Source of the DNA: Prostheceraeus crozeri
Lineage: Eukaryota > Platyhelminthes > Polycladida > Euryleptidae
Length of the DNA: 64,000 bases
NCBI GenBank assembly: GCA_907163375.1
Contig: CAJQUW010003203.1
Span: 124,001-188,000, forward strand
Reading direction: 5' to 3'
Shown here piece by piece: positions 1 to 9,939 of this stretch. The translations under genes and the position numbers were made by a program. Below the pieces are notes generated by a model. The model was not told the DNA's origin, ran no database searches, and saw only the letters and a program-made list of their open reading frames with translations. Each line of letters begins with the position of its first letter. The stretch's first letter is position 1.

Positions 1-540
1 TCTCCGTGTTTTGCTCGCTTTCAGTGAAAAGCCGCTTATAGCATGAGAAGACTGGCTCAGACATCATTAAAAATGCTTTCATTGACTTCAGCAGGGTCGA
101 AAACCCCAGAAATTTTATAAGTAGTCTATCACTTAGGGCAGGTCAATAGCGACCGAACCTTTTTTGAATCAAGTCAAACGGACTTGTAGAAGCAAAGTTA
201 CAAGCCTTTAAAGTTTTGGAGTCTTTTATGGCCTGGAGACGAAGGCCATCTCCTGGCGAACCTCTAAGTCTGACGCCTTAGCTGATATCAGCAATGAAAT
301 TTTCTAAGTACTAATTTTCTAATTTACAGAAACCCGGAATTTGGAATGTCCGAAGCTATCATCGGAGCTCAGAGAGACGACCTACCTCTGACAATCGCTC
401 TCGTCTGAATGACAAGTCTCTCTCGGTTCCCAGCTTATATAGTGTGTGGCGATCAGCTGATGACGTAATACCCATCATCCAAACACTAAAAAACCTGTCT
501 ATCTGCGGTTCTAGTGCTCCGATTGAGCAGGAAATACACC
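1..540. other. Unassigned sequence, no gene seen
   Basis: No open frame with recognisable motifs and no repeat shared with the rest of the window, apart from short similarity to the satellite downstream. Nothing is assigned here. Confidence 0.5.
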
Positions 541-1313
541 ATTTCCATGTAGAATTTGACGCTGAATCCGAATCTGGCCTCCGTTTTCCAATCCGATGCT
601 TCGTTTTGGCTCTACAGTAGGCAGCCATCGCAAAAATTCTAACTATGTCGTTTTTCACCAATGTCCCAAAATCTTAAATGGCGTCTCACATCTAAACGAA
701 GACAGATAGGAACTAAGCCGATTCTTTCAGTGAATTTGTCTCACTCTTAGCTTTCAAACGAGCTATGGCACGACAAAATCCGTCCACTGGAAGCCAAAAT
801 CGAAGCTAGCTCTCCCGAGGGGGGGACGTCAGCGAAAATTTTTTCTCTCCGATTGCTTTCAAATTCACCATACCGATGCAGAATTCCACGCTGAATCCGA
901 ATCTGGATTCCGTTTTCCCATCCGATGGTTCGTTTGGGCGCTACACACCAAAACGTCCCAAATTCTAACTCTGTCGTTTTTTCGAAAAATGTTGAAAATT
1001 TTTTCTCGCCGATTGCCTTGAAACTCACCATACAGATAGAGAATTTCACGCTGATTCCAAATCTGAAATCCGTTTTCCAATCCGATGCTTCGTTTTGAAG
1101 CTAGAGCCCAAAACGTCCCAAATTCTAACTCTGTCGTTTTTCGCCAATCTCCCAAAATCTTAAATGGCGTCTCACATCTAAACGAAGACAGATAGGAACA
1201 AGCCGATTCTTTCAGTGAATTTGTCTCACTCTTAGCTTTCAAACGAGCTATGGCACGACAAAATCCGTCCACTGGAAGCCAAGATCGAAGCGAGCTGTCC
1301 CGAGGGGGGGGAG
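541..1313. repeat. Degenerate higher-order repeat leading into the satellite
   Basis: A sub-repeat of about 130 bp (a CGCTGAATCC-like start, then a TTCTAACTCTGTCG-like segment) occurs three times, near 541, 880 and 1035. A separate block of about 165 bp starting CCCAAAATCTTAAATGGCG occurs at 664 and again at 1151 with few changes. The second block carries the same poly(G) run and flanking bases as the satellite units downstream, so this is the diverged edge of one array. The open frames over it are not coding: they are repetitive, overlap on the minus strand and carry no domain. Confidence 0.75.
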
Positions 1314-2613
1314 GTCAGTGAAATTTGATGAAAAATGTTTTGGTGACGGTCCCAGGTCGAAATTCCACACTTTGGAAAATTTTCAAAATTTTACCCATAC
1401 AAAGCCACTCTGACACTTAGGATTTTTTCAGGTGAGCGAGCTCCGACCTAAAATCTTGTAACCGCTATAACTTTTGAACGAAGACAGATATGAACAAGCC
1501 GTTTCTTTCACTGAATTTGTCTCACTCTTAGCTTTCAAACGAGCTATTGCACGACAAAATCCGTCCACTGGAAGCCAAGATCGAAGCCAGCTCTCCCGAG
1601 GGGGGGGAGGTCAGTGAAATTTGATGAAAAATGTTTTGGTGACGGTCCCAGGTCGAAATTCCACACTTTGGAAAATTTTCAAAATTTTACCCATACACAG
1701 TCACTCTGACACTTAGGATTTTTTCAGGTGAGCGAGCTCCGACCTAAAATCTTGTAACCGCTATAACTTTTGAACGAAGACAGATATGAACAAGCCGTTT
1801 CTTTCACTGAATTTGTCTCACTCTTAGCTTTCAAACGAGCTATTGCACGACAAAATCCGTCCACTAGAAGCCAAGATTGAAGCTAGCTGTCCAGAGGGGG
1901 GGGGAGGTCAGTGAAATTTGATGAAAAATGTTTTGGTGACGGTCCCAGGTCGAAATTCCACACTTTGGAAAATTTTCAAAATTTTACCCATACACAGTCA
2001 CTCTGACACTTAGGATTTTTTCAGGTGAGCGAGCTCCGACCTAAAATCTTGTAACCGCTATAACTTTTGAACGGCTGGTCCGATTGACTCGCAACAAAAA
2101 ATGTTGTCGAGCAGTTTTTTCTCCTCTTTCGAATGCAACCCGAACGAACAAAATCCGTTCACTAGAACCGAAGTTAGAAGATTGCTGTCGGGGGGGGGGA
2201 GGTCAGTGAAATTTGATGAAAAATGTTTTGGTGACGGTCCCAGGTCGAAATTCCACACTTTGGAAAAAATTTTTCATTTTTACCGTACACAGTCACTCTG
2301 ACACTTAGGATTTTTTCAGGTGAGCGAGCTCCGACCTAAAATCTTGTAACCGCTATAACTTTTGAACGGCTGGTCCGATTGTCTCGCAACTAAAAATGTC
2401 GTTGAGCAGTTTTTTCTCCTCTTTCGAATGCAACCCGAACGAACAAAATCCGTTCACTAGAACCAAAGTTAGAAGATTGCTGTCGGGGGGGGGGGGTCAG
2501 TGAAATTTGATGAAAAATGTTTTGGTGACGGTCCCAGGTCGAAATTCCACATTTTGGAAAATTTTCAAAATTTTACCCATACAAAGCCACTCTGACACTT
2601 AGGATTTTTTCAG
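1314..2613. repeat. Tandem satellite, ~295-bp unit, five copies
   Basis: The segment GTCAGTGAAATTTGATGAAA recurs at 1314, 1610, 1907, 2202 and 2496, giving periods of 296, 297, 295 and 294 bp. Each copy is preceded by a run of 7 to 13 G and contains GGTGACGGTCCCAGG and TTTTTTCAGGTGAGC. The first three units share one flank (an AACGAGCTATGGCACG-like or TATTGCACG segment); the last two share another (TTTCGAATGCAACCCG), so there are two subtypes. No protein is supported. Confidence 0.9.
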
Positions 2614-2905
2614 GTGAGCTACGACAGTCCACCCTCCCAACCTGGCCGGCACACCACGCCAACCTGGCCGGCACACCACGCCAACCTAGACACCACATCA
2701 CCGCGCGCTATACGACGGTCGGCCAGAGGGGGGGGGAGGACGACGACGTCAGCGAACCTGACGGACGCACGTGGCCGGCACACCACGACACTCTGCCGTT
2801 CCAGAGGGGGGGGACGTCAGACCCGAAGCACCACGGCGGCCGACCACGACACTCTGCCGGTCCAGAGGGGGGGGGACGTCAGCGACGGCGGCCATCTTGC
2901 GCGGT
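2614..2905. repeat. GC-rich short-repeat block with poly(G) runs
   Basis: Follows directly after the last satellite unit at CAGGTGAGC. It has repeated TGGCCGGCACACCACG segments and three CCAGAGGGGGGG-type runs followed by GACGTCAG or a close variant. Base composition is far more GC-rich than the neighbours. The open frames here are low complexity (Arg/Thr/Gly) and are not accepted as genes. Confidence 0.7.
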
Positions 2906-2940
2906 CCAGAAGTGGAGTTTTACTTACTACTAAAGACACT

Positions 2941-3040
2941 TTTAAGTTTAACCGCATCCCTCTAAGTTAAACCGCAGCGTGCGGTTTAACTTGGAAGACC
3001 CGCTCTGAAACTGACTCCAAGATGCGGTTTAACTTCGAGG
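2941..3040. repeat. GCGGTTTAAC hairpin and half-repeats
   Basis: A perfect inverted repeat of 13-bp arms (AAGTTAAACCGCA and its complement) with a 3-nt loop lies at 2964-2992. Further single copies of the arm lie on each side (about 2944 and 3023). It forms the boundary between the satellite block and the first PLE. Confidence 0.7.
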
Positions 3041-3140
3041 ATTTACGGTATTAGTGGATTAACCTTGTAACGTCTTTCCTTGCAGATATTGAAAATGCCC
3101 TCAGCTCTTGATATGAAGGCGGAAGCATGCATATATATAT

Positions 3141-3176
3141 AACCCATGGACTCAAAGTTAATCGCTAACAATGGCA
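3141..3176 (+). repeat. 36-nt segment shared with 10717-10752
   Basis: The 36 nt from AACCCATGGACTC to AACAATGGCA are identical at both places; sequences on either side differ. At both sites it is the junction between two unrelated pieces of PLE. The translation resembles the RT motif after PMG (P-M-D-S-K-L-I-A-N), so it probably comes from a third PLE RT gene. Confidence 0.8.
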
Positions 3177-4387
3177 TTATGTGTACTGATGCCGATTTTT
3201 CAACTAATGATATGACCGGCTCACTTTTAAGGAAAACAGGGAAGTTCATTCCTACTCCTGTTCATAACAATTGTCACATCAAGGTCTTGGCTGGTGTTGA
3301 TGATTATTTACGTAAAATCCAATGGCGTTTTGTTTTTGCCAATACGTCTTCTAACAGCAATTGTCGCTTTACTTTTAAATCTGATCGTTATCCTCCTCGT
3401 GATCTAATCCCGATATCCATTTTAAATGATTGTAAGAGGATTCGATGTGCAGTAATTTCTATGCTTCGAAACTGCAAAAGTTGTTTTGGAAATGACAATT
3501 TATCTTATGATGAACGATGTGAATTAAATCGTCTCATTTTATCGGATTCTGTGACTATAGCTCCTGTTGATAAAGGTAATGGTTGGCTAATTGTTCGAGC
3601 TAATCATTATGAGGCTGAAGGCTATCGTCAATTGTGTAATAATGAATTTTATGTACCTTTGGAAAATCCCATAGATTTTCATGTTGGTCGTCGCCTGCAA
3701 CATTTACTAGGTGTATTACAGAAAAAAGGTTTTTTGTCAAAGCGTGAAGTAAATGCGTTAGAGCCTTCAAAGGAGGCCAGGTCACGTAAATTTTATATGT
3801 TACCGAAATTTCATAAAGATATTTGGCATTATGATTGTATGCCACCTGGTCGGCCGATTATTTCCGATACAAATAGTGTCAGTCGTAGCTGTTCGACTCT
3901 GTTGGAGTATTTTCTTAAGCCTTTGGCCCAGAGTGGTAAAAGTTATGAAAGAGACTCAATGCATGTTATAAGTCTCTTGAGTGATGTAAGGGTGTCTCAA
4001 TCGTCTGTTCTTGTCACCTTAGACGTGTCTTCTTTGTACACAGATACTCCTACCGAAGAGGGTATAGATGCTGTCAGTAAAGCCTTTTTAAAGCATCCAG
4101 ATCAAAGGAGACCTGACTTGTCATTGTTAACGATGCTCCGGTTAATTTTAACTAGCAACAGTTTTGTCTTTAATGGAGAGTTATTTTTGCAAGTCCAAGG
4201 TACTGCAATGGGGTGTGCCTTCGGACCATCGTATGCAAATATTTTTATGTCTGAGTGGGAAGAAAATGTATATAATTGTGAATACCCACCATCCTTCTGG
4301 ATTCGGTATATCGATGATATTTTTATGATTTGGGAGTATGACGATTCTCGCCTTGCAAGTTTTCTTCTTTCTGTAAATAGTTTTTGA
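3146..4387 (+). pseudogene. PLE-a reverse transcriptase part
   Basis: 413 codons. PLE RT signatures appear in order: LPKFHKD (~210), RPIISDT (~235), TLDVSSLYTDTP (~290), QVQGTAMGCAFGPSYAN (~350) and the catalytic YIDDIFMIW (~388). The role in a working element is to copy the element RNA at the target site. The frame stops just after the catalytic motif and the remainder lies in other frames. The first ~10 residues come from the 36-nt junction segment, so the annotated ATG is not the natural PLE start. Confidence 0.85.
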
Positions 4388-5290
4388 CCAAGCATTAAAG
4401 TTCAGTCTTGCTTGAGCAATTGCTCAATTCGTTTTTTAGACCTGGAGTTGTACAAATCCAGTCAAAGAATTTTGCATCGTATTGGCTTTAAATCAACAGA
4501 CAGCCATACTTTGTTACCACCTGTTTCATATCATCCCAAACACGTTTTCCGTTCTATCATTTTCGGTCAAATTTTGCGTTTTGTGACTCATAGTGCCTCC
4601 TTTAAAGATTTTAAAAATACTAAAGCTGTTGTACAGTCTCAGTGGAGACGGCAAGGGTATACAAGAAGTTTGATACGTCACTGTGTTCGTCAGGTATTTT
4701 CTTTGACTAATCAGTCCCCCGATCAGTGAGAGACTGGATTTTCACTATGTGCTAGCAACTGCTCTGTTTGTGCATTTGGTATACCCTCAAAATATGTTGT
4801 AAATACTGTAAATAGAAACACTTATCAAATTGTACATAGGCTCTCTTGTAAATCTTGTAAAGTAATTTATCTGATTATTTGTAAAAAAGTGTAATATAAT
4901 GTATGTACATGTAGGCCAGACATCACGAATGGTATGTGAACGTATTTCCGAGCATATCCGAAGTATATGCTCTTTTTACACTACGTCTGTATCAAAACAT
5001 TTTAATGAGACATGTAGTATAAGTGATTTTTCTTTTGTGGCCCTTGAGCATTGTCCTTCAGAGAGTAAAAGGCTGAAAAAGGAAAACATATGGATATAGC
5101 GCCTGAGCACTCTGTATCCGAATGGGTTAAATCATGAATTAAATGCTGTTAATGATACCCATCTTGTATTGCCTTTTAGTTCAAGCAGCCAACGTGTCAT
5201 TCGTTATTGTCAAAAAGCGTTTTGTGACGTAAGAACTTGCCCATCGTACACCACTGAGAGAAATCTACAAAGCTTGTTGTTCAAGAAGTG
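4388..5290 (+). pseudogene. PLE-a RT thumb, linker and GIY-YIG endonuclease remnants
   Basis: The frame at 4412-4729 continues the RT (RFLDLELYKSS, then a basic KNTKAVVQSQWRRQGY linker). After a gap with stops, 4899-5099 encodes the endonuclease core: YVHVGQTSRMVCERISEH matches the second half of the GIY-YIG motif and its conserved Arg, with the histidine-rich KHFNETC segment after it. In a live PLE this domain nicks the target. The frame breaks make this a pseudogene. Confidence 0.8.
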
Positions 5291-5363
5291 AACATCTCTC
5301 TTTTTATTGCAATTTGCTGTGACTCTATATTTCAGTTTGTGTCTTGCAACGCTAAGTGCATGT

Positions 5364-5402
5364 GGAATTGAGAAAGAGAATAAATCTCGAAACCGGTCTT
5401 CC
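5364..5402 (+). ncRNA. Hammerhead ribozyme candidate, PLE-a 3' end (U3-A8)
   Basis: Helix I GGAA/TTCC, core TTGAGAA, helix II GAGA/TCTC, then GAAA followed by palindromic ACCGGT and the cleavage-site C. Core positions 3 and 8 are U and A instead of C and G. Located between the PLE-a endonuclease and the (TA)n tract. An extra A follows the core, so activity is uncertain. Confidence 0.65.
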
Positions 5403-5488
5403 GAAGCAAAAGTTTTTTGTCTCTTCTCACGAGGTTGGATAGTAGCTGGTGCGGCGTGGGAGCCTGGAAATACTCTTGAGTATTTTCA

Positions 5489-5517
5489 ATAAATATATAT
5501 ATATATATACATATATA
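5489..5517. repeat. (TA)n/(CATA) microsatellite
   Basis: Short TA-rich tract at the 3' end of PLE-a. Similar tracts abut most PLE and SINE 3' ends in the window. Confidence 0.8.
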
Positions 5518-5604
5518 ATACAAAATAGTGAAATCAATAAATGGAAATTAATACGACAAATAGTAACCCACGCAGAAGGCAAAAAGAAAAAGCACAATTT
5601 TGTA

Positions 5605-5643
5605 GCCCAAACCGGTTTCACCTGTTCCAGGCTTCTCACGGGC
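5605..5643 (-). ncRNA. Hammerhead ribozyme candidate, PLE-b 3' end
   Basis: Minus strand: helix I GCCC/GGGC, core GTGAGAA, helix II CCTG-GAA-CAGG, GAAA, palindromic ACCGGT. Position 3 is G and position 8 is A, which do not pair, so this copy may be inactive. Confidence 0.55.
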
Positions 5644-5804
5644 AACTGAATTATATTACAAAAATTCGAACTGAAGCATGCAAATGATCAACATAACATA
5701 ATAGATATATGACACTAATCATATGTACTGAAATGGAAAAGGAAATCATAGATTTTTCGGGATGAGCACAGTGAGATTCTATGGTACTGGTGCATGTTAC
5801 TCAC

Positions 5805-6704
5805 TTAATGATTTACATTTAATTTTGGTTTTAAGATATTTATACACATTTTTTCTTTTAGTTCTCTCATGCCTCTGTCACTTCCATTCGGTAATTTATA
5901 TATTGGCATAATCCAGAATGGGGGATCTTCATTTTTTGCACATGCAGATATGTGTTTGCTGGCGTGTAAAATGGCATATTTATTTTCTCTAACCTGCTGT
6001 CTATGCACCCTTACTCTAGAACGAAAAATATCTCCTGTTTGCCCCACATAAAGCTCACCACAACCCCCACACTTCATAGCATATATGAGATCCTTTGTGT
6101 TACAATTCATATTTGATCTAATTTCGAAAGATGTCATTTCTCCATTTATCTTATAAAATGAAGTTGTGCCCTCTATTAAACAATTGCAGCATTCACATCT
6201 ACTGTCTCCGCATTTTGTAACACCGATCAAAGTTTTTCTGTTGCTATTTCTAAGTTGATGTAGTAATGAAGGAGGCTGACGGTATGAACGTCTTATTCTA
6301 TAATTTTTAAAAGTCGACGTCACTTTCAAACTATTAAATATAGGATTAACAATATTCTGGAAGATCGCAGGATTATTCGAGTTGAATGTGGTAACAAAAG
6401 GAACAAGTAAGTGCGAATGTTGCTCGTTCTTATTGCTAGTAATTTTGTTTTCAGCTCTGGATATTGCATCACTTATTAAAGGCTGTGGATATCCAAGAGT
6501 GAGCAGTTGGTTTCGTAGTTCATCATACCGCATCATCTTTCTTTCAGATTTGGAGACAATGTTATTGATTCTTCTAGCCAAAGTATAGGGGATGTTTTTG
6601 ATTATATGCTTAGGATGGTTCGAATTAAAGGAGACATAATTATGACTGTCTGTAGGTTTGTAATACACATCTGTCTTTTTCATCCTCTTTGTAAACACAA
6701 ACAT
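5805..6704 (-). pseudogene. PLE-b C-terminal part with GIY-YIG endonuclease
   Basis: 299 codons. The N-terminal part (YYKPTDSHNYVSFNSNHP, LARRINNIVS) is the conserved post-RT linker of PLEs. The endonuclease starts near residue 205: LIYAMKCGGCGELYVGQTGD is the GIY-YIG motif, with RVRVHRQQ carrying the conserved Arg and HASKHISACAK after it. A cysteine-rich CGDSRCECCNC patch lies just upstream, as is usual for this family. The frame is intact, but its start is the product of a frameshift from the RT upstream. Confidence 0.85.
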
Positions 6705-7249
6705 CCAAACAATTCAATTTATTCTTATTACATTCTAAAGTAAACTTGATTTTGTCATTCATGTTATTTAAAAATTGATGGAAATTTGTTATATCATCGA
6801 ACGAATCCTTCCATATTACAAAACAGTCGTCTAAGTATCTGAGCTCAGAACATCTCTCATGTAAACATACATCTTTTGTTCTAGATATCCCATAGATAGA
6901 GTGGCATATGTAGGGGCTAATCGAGTGCCCATAGCTGTACCCGAAATTTGCAAATAAAAATTGTCCTCAAAACTGAAGAAATTGTTTGTCAGGACTATCG
7001 AAATACCATTTAAAATGAATGCATTGGTATAGCGTTCATCAATCAAATCCCTATATTTTTCAATCCAAAATTCCATTGCTGTCAATCCTAAGTCGTTATC
7101 AATATTCGTGTATAGAGATGTTACATCAAACGATACAAACATTGAATTCTTTGCTTCCTTTGGTAATTTTGAGATGAAGTGGGCAGTATCTCTGCAAAAA
7201 CTCGGCAGTTTTGAAGTTAGAGGCTTTATAAGTTTATCAAGGAAATAGC
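6705..7249 (-). pseudogene. PLE-b central RT domain, frame-broken
   Basis: Minus-strand pieces encode FVSFDVTSLYTNIDNDLG, LQISGTAMGTRLAPTYA (both PLE RT motifs) and, in another frame, the catalytic YLDDCFVIW at about 6840. The frame shift falls just before YLDD, so the active site is separated from the rest of the palm. Confidence 0.8.
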
Positions 7250-8011
7250 TTAAACGATTCGTGGGACCTTTTCACTTGAAATGATGGGACGCAATTTCAA
7301 ACTGTCCGGCATTATAGTTTTCATGTAACCATACTCGTCCATAATATTGAAATTAATGTTTTCTATCTTATGAATTTTCGGTAGTCGGTATATAAAAGGA
7401 ATATCTGCACTGAATTTGCTAAGATATTTTGCTTCCTTTGTTGTTAGGCAACTACTAAAACGTTTGCAAAATCTGTTAATCAAGTTCAGTGTGCTCTTGA
7501 CTTCATACTTGAAAATCGGTCGATATGTATTTGTGTCCTGTAAATGTTCATTATATATACAATGTCTGTAATCCACATAATTCATAACTACAAATGCGCC
7601 ACCTTTATCTGATTTTGTTATATGGAGATCATCACGATTTTTAGGTCTATGTAAAGCCAGCCTTTGTTCTTTACTTAGATTGTATTTTCGTCTATTGGAA
7701 TATTCAAATTTCTCTGTTTCATTTAGAATTAAGTCTATATTACTATCAAGCGATGGGTTCAAACCCTTTGGCGGTTCGAAGTTTGATTCGCCTTTTATTT
7801 TTATTGATTCAGGTGTGCCAGTAGAGCATTCTTCTGTTTGGTCTTTGTCTTTGAAAAAATCTATCAAACGTAATCTTCTACAGAAAGATATCGCATCATT
7901 CTGAAGACCTGTCAAATTTTGACTAGGAACTGGAGTAAATTTACATCCTTTCGCCAAAAGTTCTTTCTCTGTGTCTGAAATATCATAATTAGAAATGTTG
8001 ATAGTTTTCAA
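7250..8011 (-). pseudogene. PLE-b N-terminal RT part
   Basis: 253 codons. ITKSDKGGAFVVMNYVDY (~135), FIYRLPKIHK (~205) and KLRPIISSEK (~240) are the conserved N-terminal and finger motifs of PLE RTs. It ends at a stop where the next RT motif continues in another frame. It begins 5 nt after the end of the upstream Asn-rich ORF, in a different frame. Confidence 0.8.
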
Positions 8012-8016
8012 ATCAT

Positions 8017-8973
8017 TTAGTATAAAAAATGATCGGTATTGTTATCTAATGCATGCTCGTCCATCTGCAATTGATTTGTGCTTTGGATTCCATCTTCAGG
8101 TAAATTACTGCGATTTGAATTAAATCTCCCAAAACTTCTAAAATCATTGCGGTACTGATTCTCATTAAAATTATTTACTCTGTTATTTCTTATTGGTCTG
8201 CGATTATAATTAATGAAATTTCTTCTTTCATAATTTGTATTGTAATTATTCCATCTATTATTACTGCGGAATCTTGTATTATTTTGATAATTGTTTGATT
8301 TCACAAACCTATTATTATAATTAAATGGCCCATTGTAATTGCGCATTTGATTCCTTCTTATATTTCTGTAATCGTTTTGGGGCCTACCAGCATCCCTTGA
8401 TTGCCAAATTCCTAAATTTAGTGAAATTAAGTGTTTATCTGAGCTGAAAAATTTACTTTTCTCTTCCCAAATCTTGTGACTTGTTTCTTCTTCTTTTTCT
8501 ATTTCCTTTTTCCAAGACTCCAGCTTTTGAATAGAAATGATTCCATTGTGAAAATTCTTTATATAATTCTCTACTTCAGTATCTATTTTAGTGAAATACT
8601 CAGTTTTAATGCGTGCAATTGATCTCATGCGCTCTATTTCATGGCTACATTCGGCTATTGATAACGACTTTCTCAATTCTTGTTCCTCGCTTGACAAATA
8701 CGCTAGTGGCTTCCGCCAAAATTTTCTCAGAATTTTTGGATTTTCGGAATTTAAGCTAGTTTCATATATCTCAGCAATGCTGTTATTTCTAAATACTTGA
8801 TAATAAAACATCTTTCGCTTTAACAGTCGTTTTTCAATAAAAAGTTCCTGATTACCACCATAATTTGAAACTTGAACATTCTTTTTAATGCTATCCAGCT
8901 CTAATACAATATTTTCATGAGATTTCCTTATTTGCTCATTTATCTTACTTTGATGATTATTGAGATTATCCAT
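8017..8973 (-). CDS. Asn/Arg-rich ORF upstream of the PLE-b RT
   Basis: 318 codons, intact. The first ~200 residues are charged and helical-looking (coiled-coil-like segments around LELDSIKKN and KLESWKKEIEKEEE). Residues ~205-295 are strongly Asn/Arg/Tyr-rich (repeats such as NNRWNNYNTNYERRN), a composition often seen in RNA-binding tails. It directly precedes the RT ORF. I do not recognise the family; by position it could be a PLE ORF1 that binds element RNA. That role is inference. Confidence 0.6.
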   Translation of the reverse strand: MDNLNNHQSKINEQIRKSHENIVLELDSIKKNVQVSNYGGNQELFIEKRLLKRKMFYYQVFRNNSIAEIYETSLNSENPKILRKFWRKPLAYLSSEEQELRKSLSIAECSHEIERMRSIARIKTEYFTKIDTEVENYIKNFHNGIISIQKLESWKKEIEKEEETSHKIWEEKSKFFSSDKHLISLNLGIWQSRDAGRPQNDYRNIRRNQMRNYNGPFNYNNRFVKSNNYQNNTRFRSNNRWNNYNTNYERRNFINYNRRPIRNNRVNNFNENQYRNDFRSFGRFNSNRSNLPEDGIQSTNQLQMDEHALDNNTDHFLY

Positions 8974-8996
8974 TTCCTAAATCTTTATTAAGCCTC

Positions 8997-9443
8997 TTGA
9001 GTAATAACAACAGACGGAGTATTGTCGGTATCTTCAAGTGCGAAGAGACAAGATGTTGTTGCTGTAAGACGTTAATTGTCGGAAAAAATATTCCTATCAG
9101 AGTTGGAAATATTGAAAAGATCTTTAACGTCAACTATAATCTTACTTGCACTTCCAAAAATGTTATTTATTTCATCAGGTGTTTGGGTTGTAAAAATATC
9201 TACGTTGGTCAGACAGGTGATATTTTTAGAATTAGACTAACTGTTCATAGACAGCAGATGTTTCATCCTGAATATAGCATTCTGAACGTTAGTAAGCATA
9301 TTATGAGCTGTGCTAAAAATCTAGCATCTAAGTTTGAAGCTTCTCCTCTATTCCAAATGTCACCTGCAAGCACTAAGATTGACAGGGAATCTATGGAGCG
9401 CCGCATCATAGCTTTACTGAAGCCAACCCTCAATGACTATTGA
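8997..9443 (+). CDS. PLE-c GIY-YIG endonuclease domain
   Basis: 148 codons, open. Cysteine-rich CEETRCCCCK precedes VIYFIRCLGCKNIYVGQTGD (GIY-YIG), then RIRLTVHRQQ and ILNVSKHIMSCAK. It ends in the usual LLKPTLN terminus of this PLE group. The RT is absent, so it cannot retrotranspose by itself. Confidence 0.85.
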   Translation: MSNNNRRSIVGIFKCEETRCCCCKTLIVGKNIPIRVGNIEKIFNVNYNLTCTSKNVIYFIRCLGCKNIYVGQTGDIFRIRLTVHRQQMFHPEYSILNVSKHIMSCAKNLASKFEASPLFQMSPASTKIDRESMERRIIALLKPTLNDY

Positions 9444-9510
9444 TTTTGAATTTCAGTTTGATATCTTATTCTTATTTGTGTATATAGATGATTTTGAATA
9501 TAATAAATTC

Positions 9511-9558
9511 ATTCCCTTGACAAGCTTCCCAAGTTAGGGAGCGAAACCGGTTGGGAAT
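9511..9558 (+). ncRNA. Hammerhead ribozyme candidate, PLE-c (U3-A8)
   Basis: Helix I ATTCCC/GGGAAT (6 bp), core TTGACAA, helix II GCTTCCC/GGGAGC with one bulge, GAAA, palindromic ACCGGT. One of the best formed examples of the U3-A8 type. Confidence 0.75.
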
Positions 9559-9639
9559 ATGAGAGATTTTTGAGTCTTCTTTGGGTCGATTTTGGTATTA
9601 TTTAACCATTTTAATTGCCTTTTTTACTTATGTATATAT

Positions 9640-9735
9640 ATATTTAGACAAGTAACCTGGCAATTGATAAATTTATCAAATCTCAACAGATGTAGCCACC
9701 ACGAGACATGTTTCGGCCTGTTGGGCCTCATCATG
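9640..9735 (-). mobile_element. Truncated SINE copy (SINE-3)
   Basis: Minus strand: hammerhead half GGCCCAACAGGCC-GAAACATGTC, then CTCGTGGTGG and a tail ending GCCAGGTTACTTGTC before TA repeats. The tail matches that of SINE-2 (27306-27362). The tRNA head is missing. It forms one arm of a near-perfect palindrome with SINE-4. Confidence 0.75.
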
Positions 9736-9787
9736 TGAGGCCCAACAGGCCGAAACATGTCTCGTGGTGGTTACATCTGTTGAGATT

Positions 9788-9790
<3 letters not shown>
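9736..9790 (+). mobile_element. Truncated SINE copy (SINE-4), opposite arm of the palindrome
   Basis: Same hammerhead 3' half and tail start as SINE-3 but on the plus strand; separated from it by the 5-nt loop TCATG (9731-9735). It runs into a long (TA)n tract. The arms are about 54 bp with very few mismatches. Confidence 0.75.

Positions 9791-9838
<48 letters not shown>
9791..9838. repeat. (TA)n microsatellite
   Basis: Pure TA run at the 3' end of SINE-4. Confidence 0.95.
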
Positions 9839-9841
<3 letters not shown>

Positions 9842-9896
9842 CCAACAAAAGTACGACACGGAATTATCAAAGAAAAACTCAATTTCAACTGAAATG

Positions 9897-9936
9897 CCCG
9901 ACCGGTTTCTACCTGTCACCAGGCTTGTCAAGGGCT
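9897..9936 (-). ncRNA. Hammerhead ribozyme candidate (U3-A8)
   Basis: Minus strand: helix I GCCC/GGGC, core TTGACAA, helix II CCTG-GTGA-CAGG, GAAA, ACCGGT. It lies next to the (TA)n tract, in the position of a PLE terminal repeat, but no matching PLE coding region is seen next to it on the minus strand. Confidence 0.7.
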
Positions 9937-9939
9937 TGA

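Larger units (their letters stand above)
3141..5488 (+). mobile_element. Penelope-like element PLE-a (broken)
   Basis: RT, linker and GIY-YIG endonuclease follow in the usual PLE order, then a hammerhead ribozyme and a (TA)n tract. The coding region is interrupted by a stop near 4385 and by at least one more frame change before the endonuclease, so it cannot make a full protein. The 5' end is fused to a 36-nt piece of another PLE rather than to a normal PLE leader. Confidence 0.85.
5590..8985 (-). mobile_element. Penelope-like element PLE-b, near full length, frameshifted
   Basis: Read on the minus strand it holds an upstream Asn/Arg-rich ORF, the RT, the GIY-YIG endonuclease, and a hammerhead ribozyme in its 3' region. 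At least three frame changes in the RT (near 7262, 6845 and 6700) inactivate it. Its 5' end faces the 5'-truncated PLE-c head to head at about 8985. Confidence 0.85.
8990..9640 (+). mobile_element. 5'-truncated PLE-c
   Basis: Only the endonuclease and the 3' region with its hammerhead remain. It abuts the 5' end of PLE-b head to head, and its protein differs clearly from that of PLE-b, so the two are separate PLE families or old copies. Confidence 0.8.

Noticed and set aside
359..1272. Minus-strand frames of 100-135 codons in the satellite edge
   Set aside because: They repeat because the DNA repeats, overlap each other, and show no protein motif.
1300..2620. Possible CRISPR-like array
   Set aside because: Tandem units of ~295 bp with no unique spacers, in a clearly eukaryotic transposon-rich context.
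2614..2970. 118-codon Arg/Thr/Gly-rich frame
   Set aside because: Arises from a GC-rich repeat block; low complexity and no start context.
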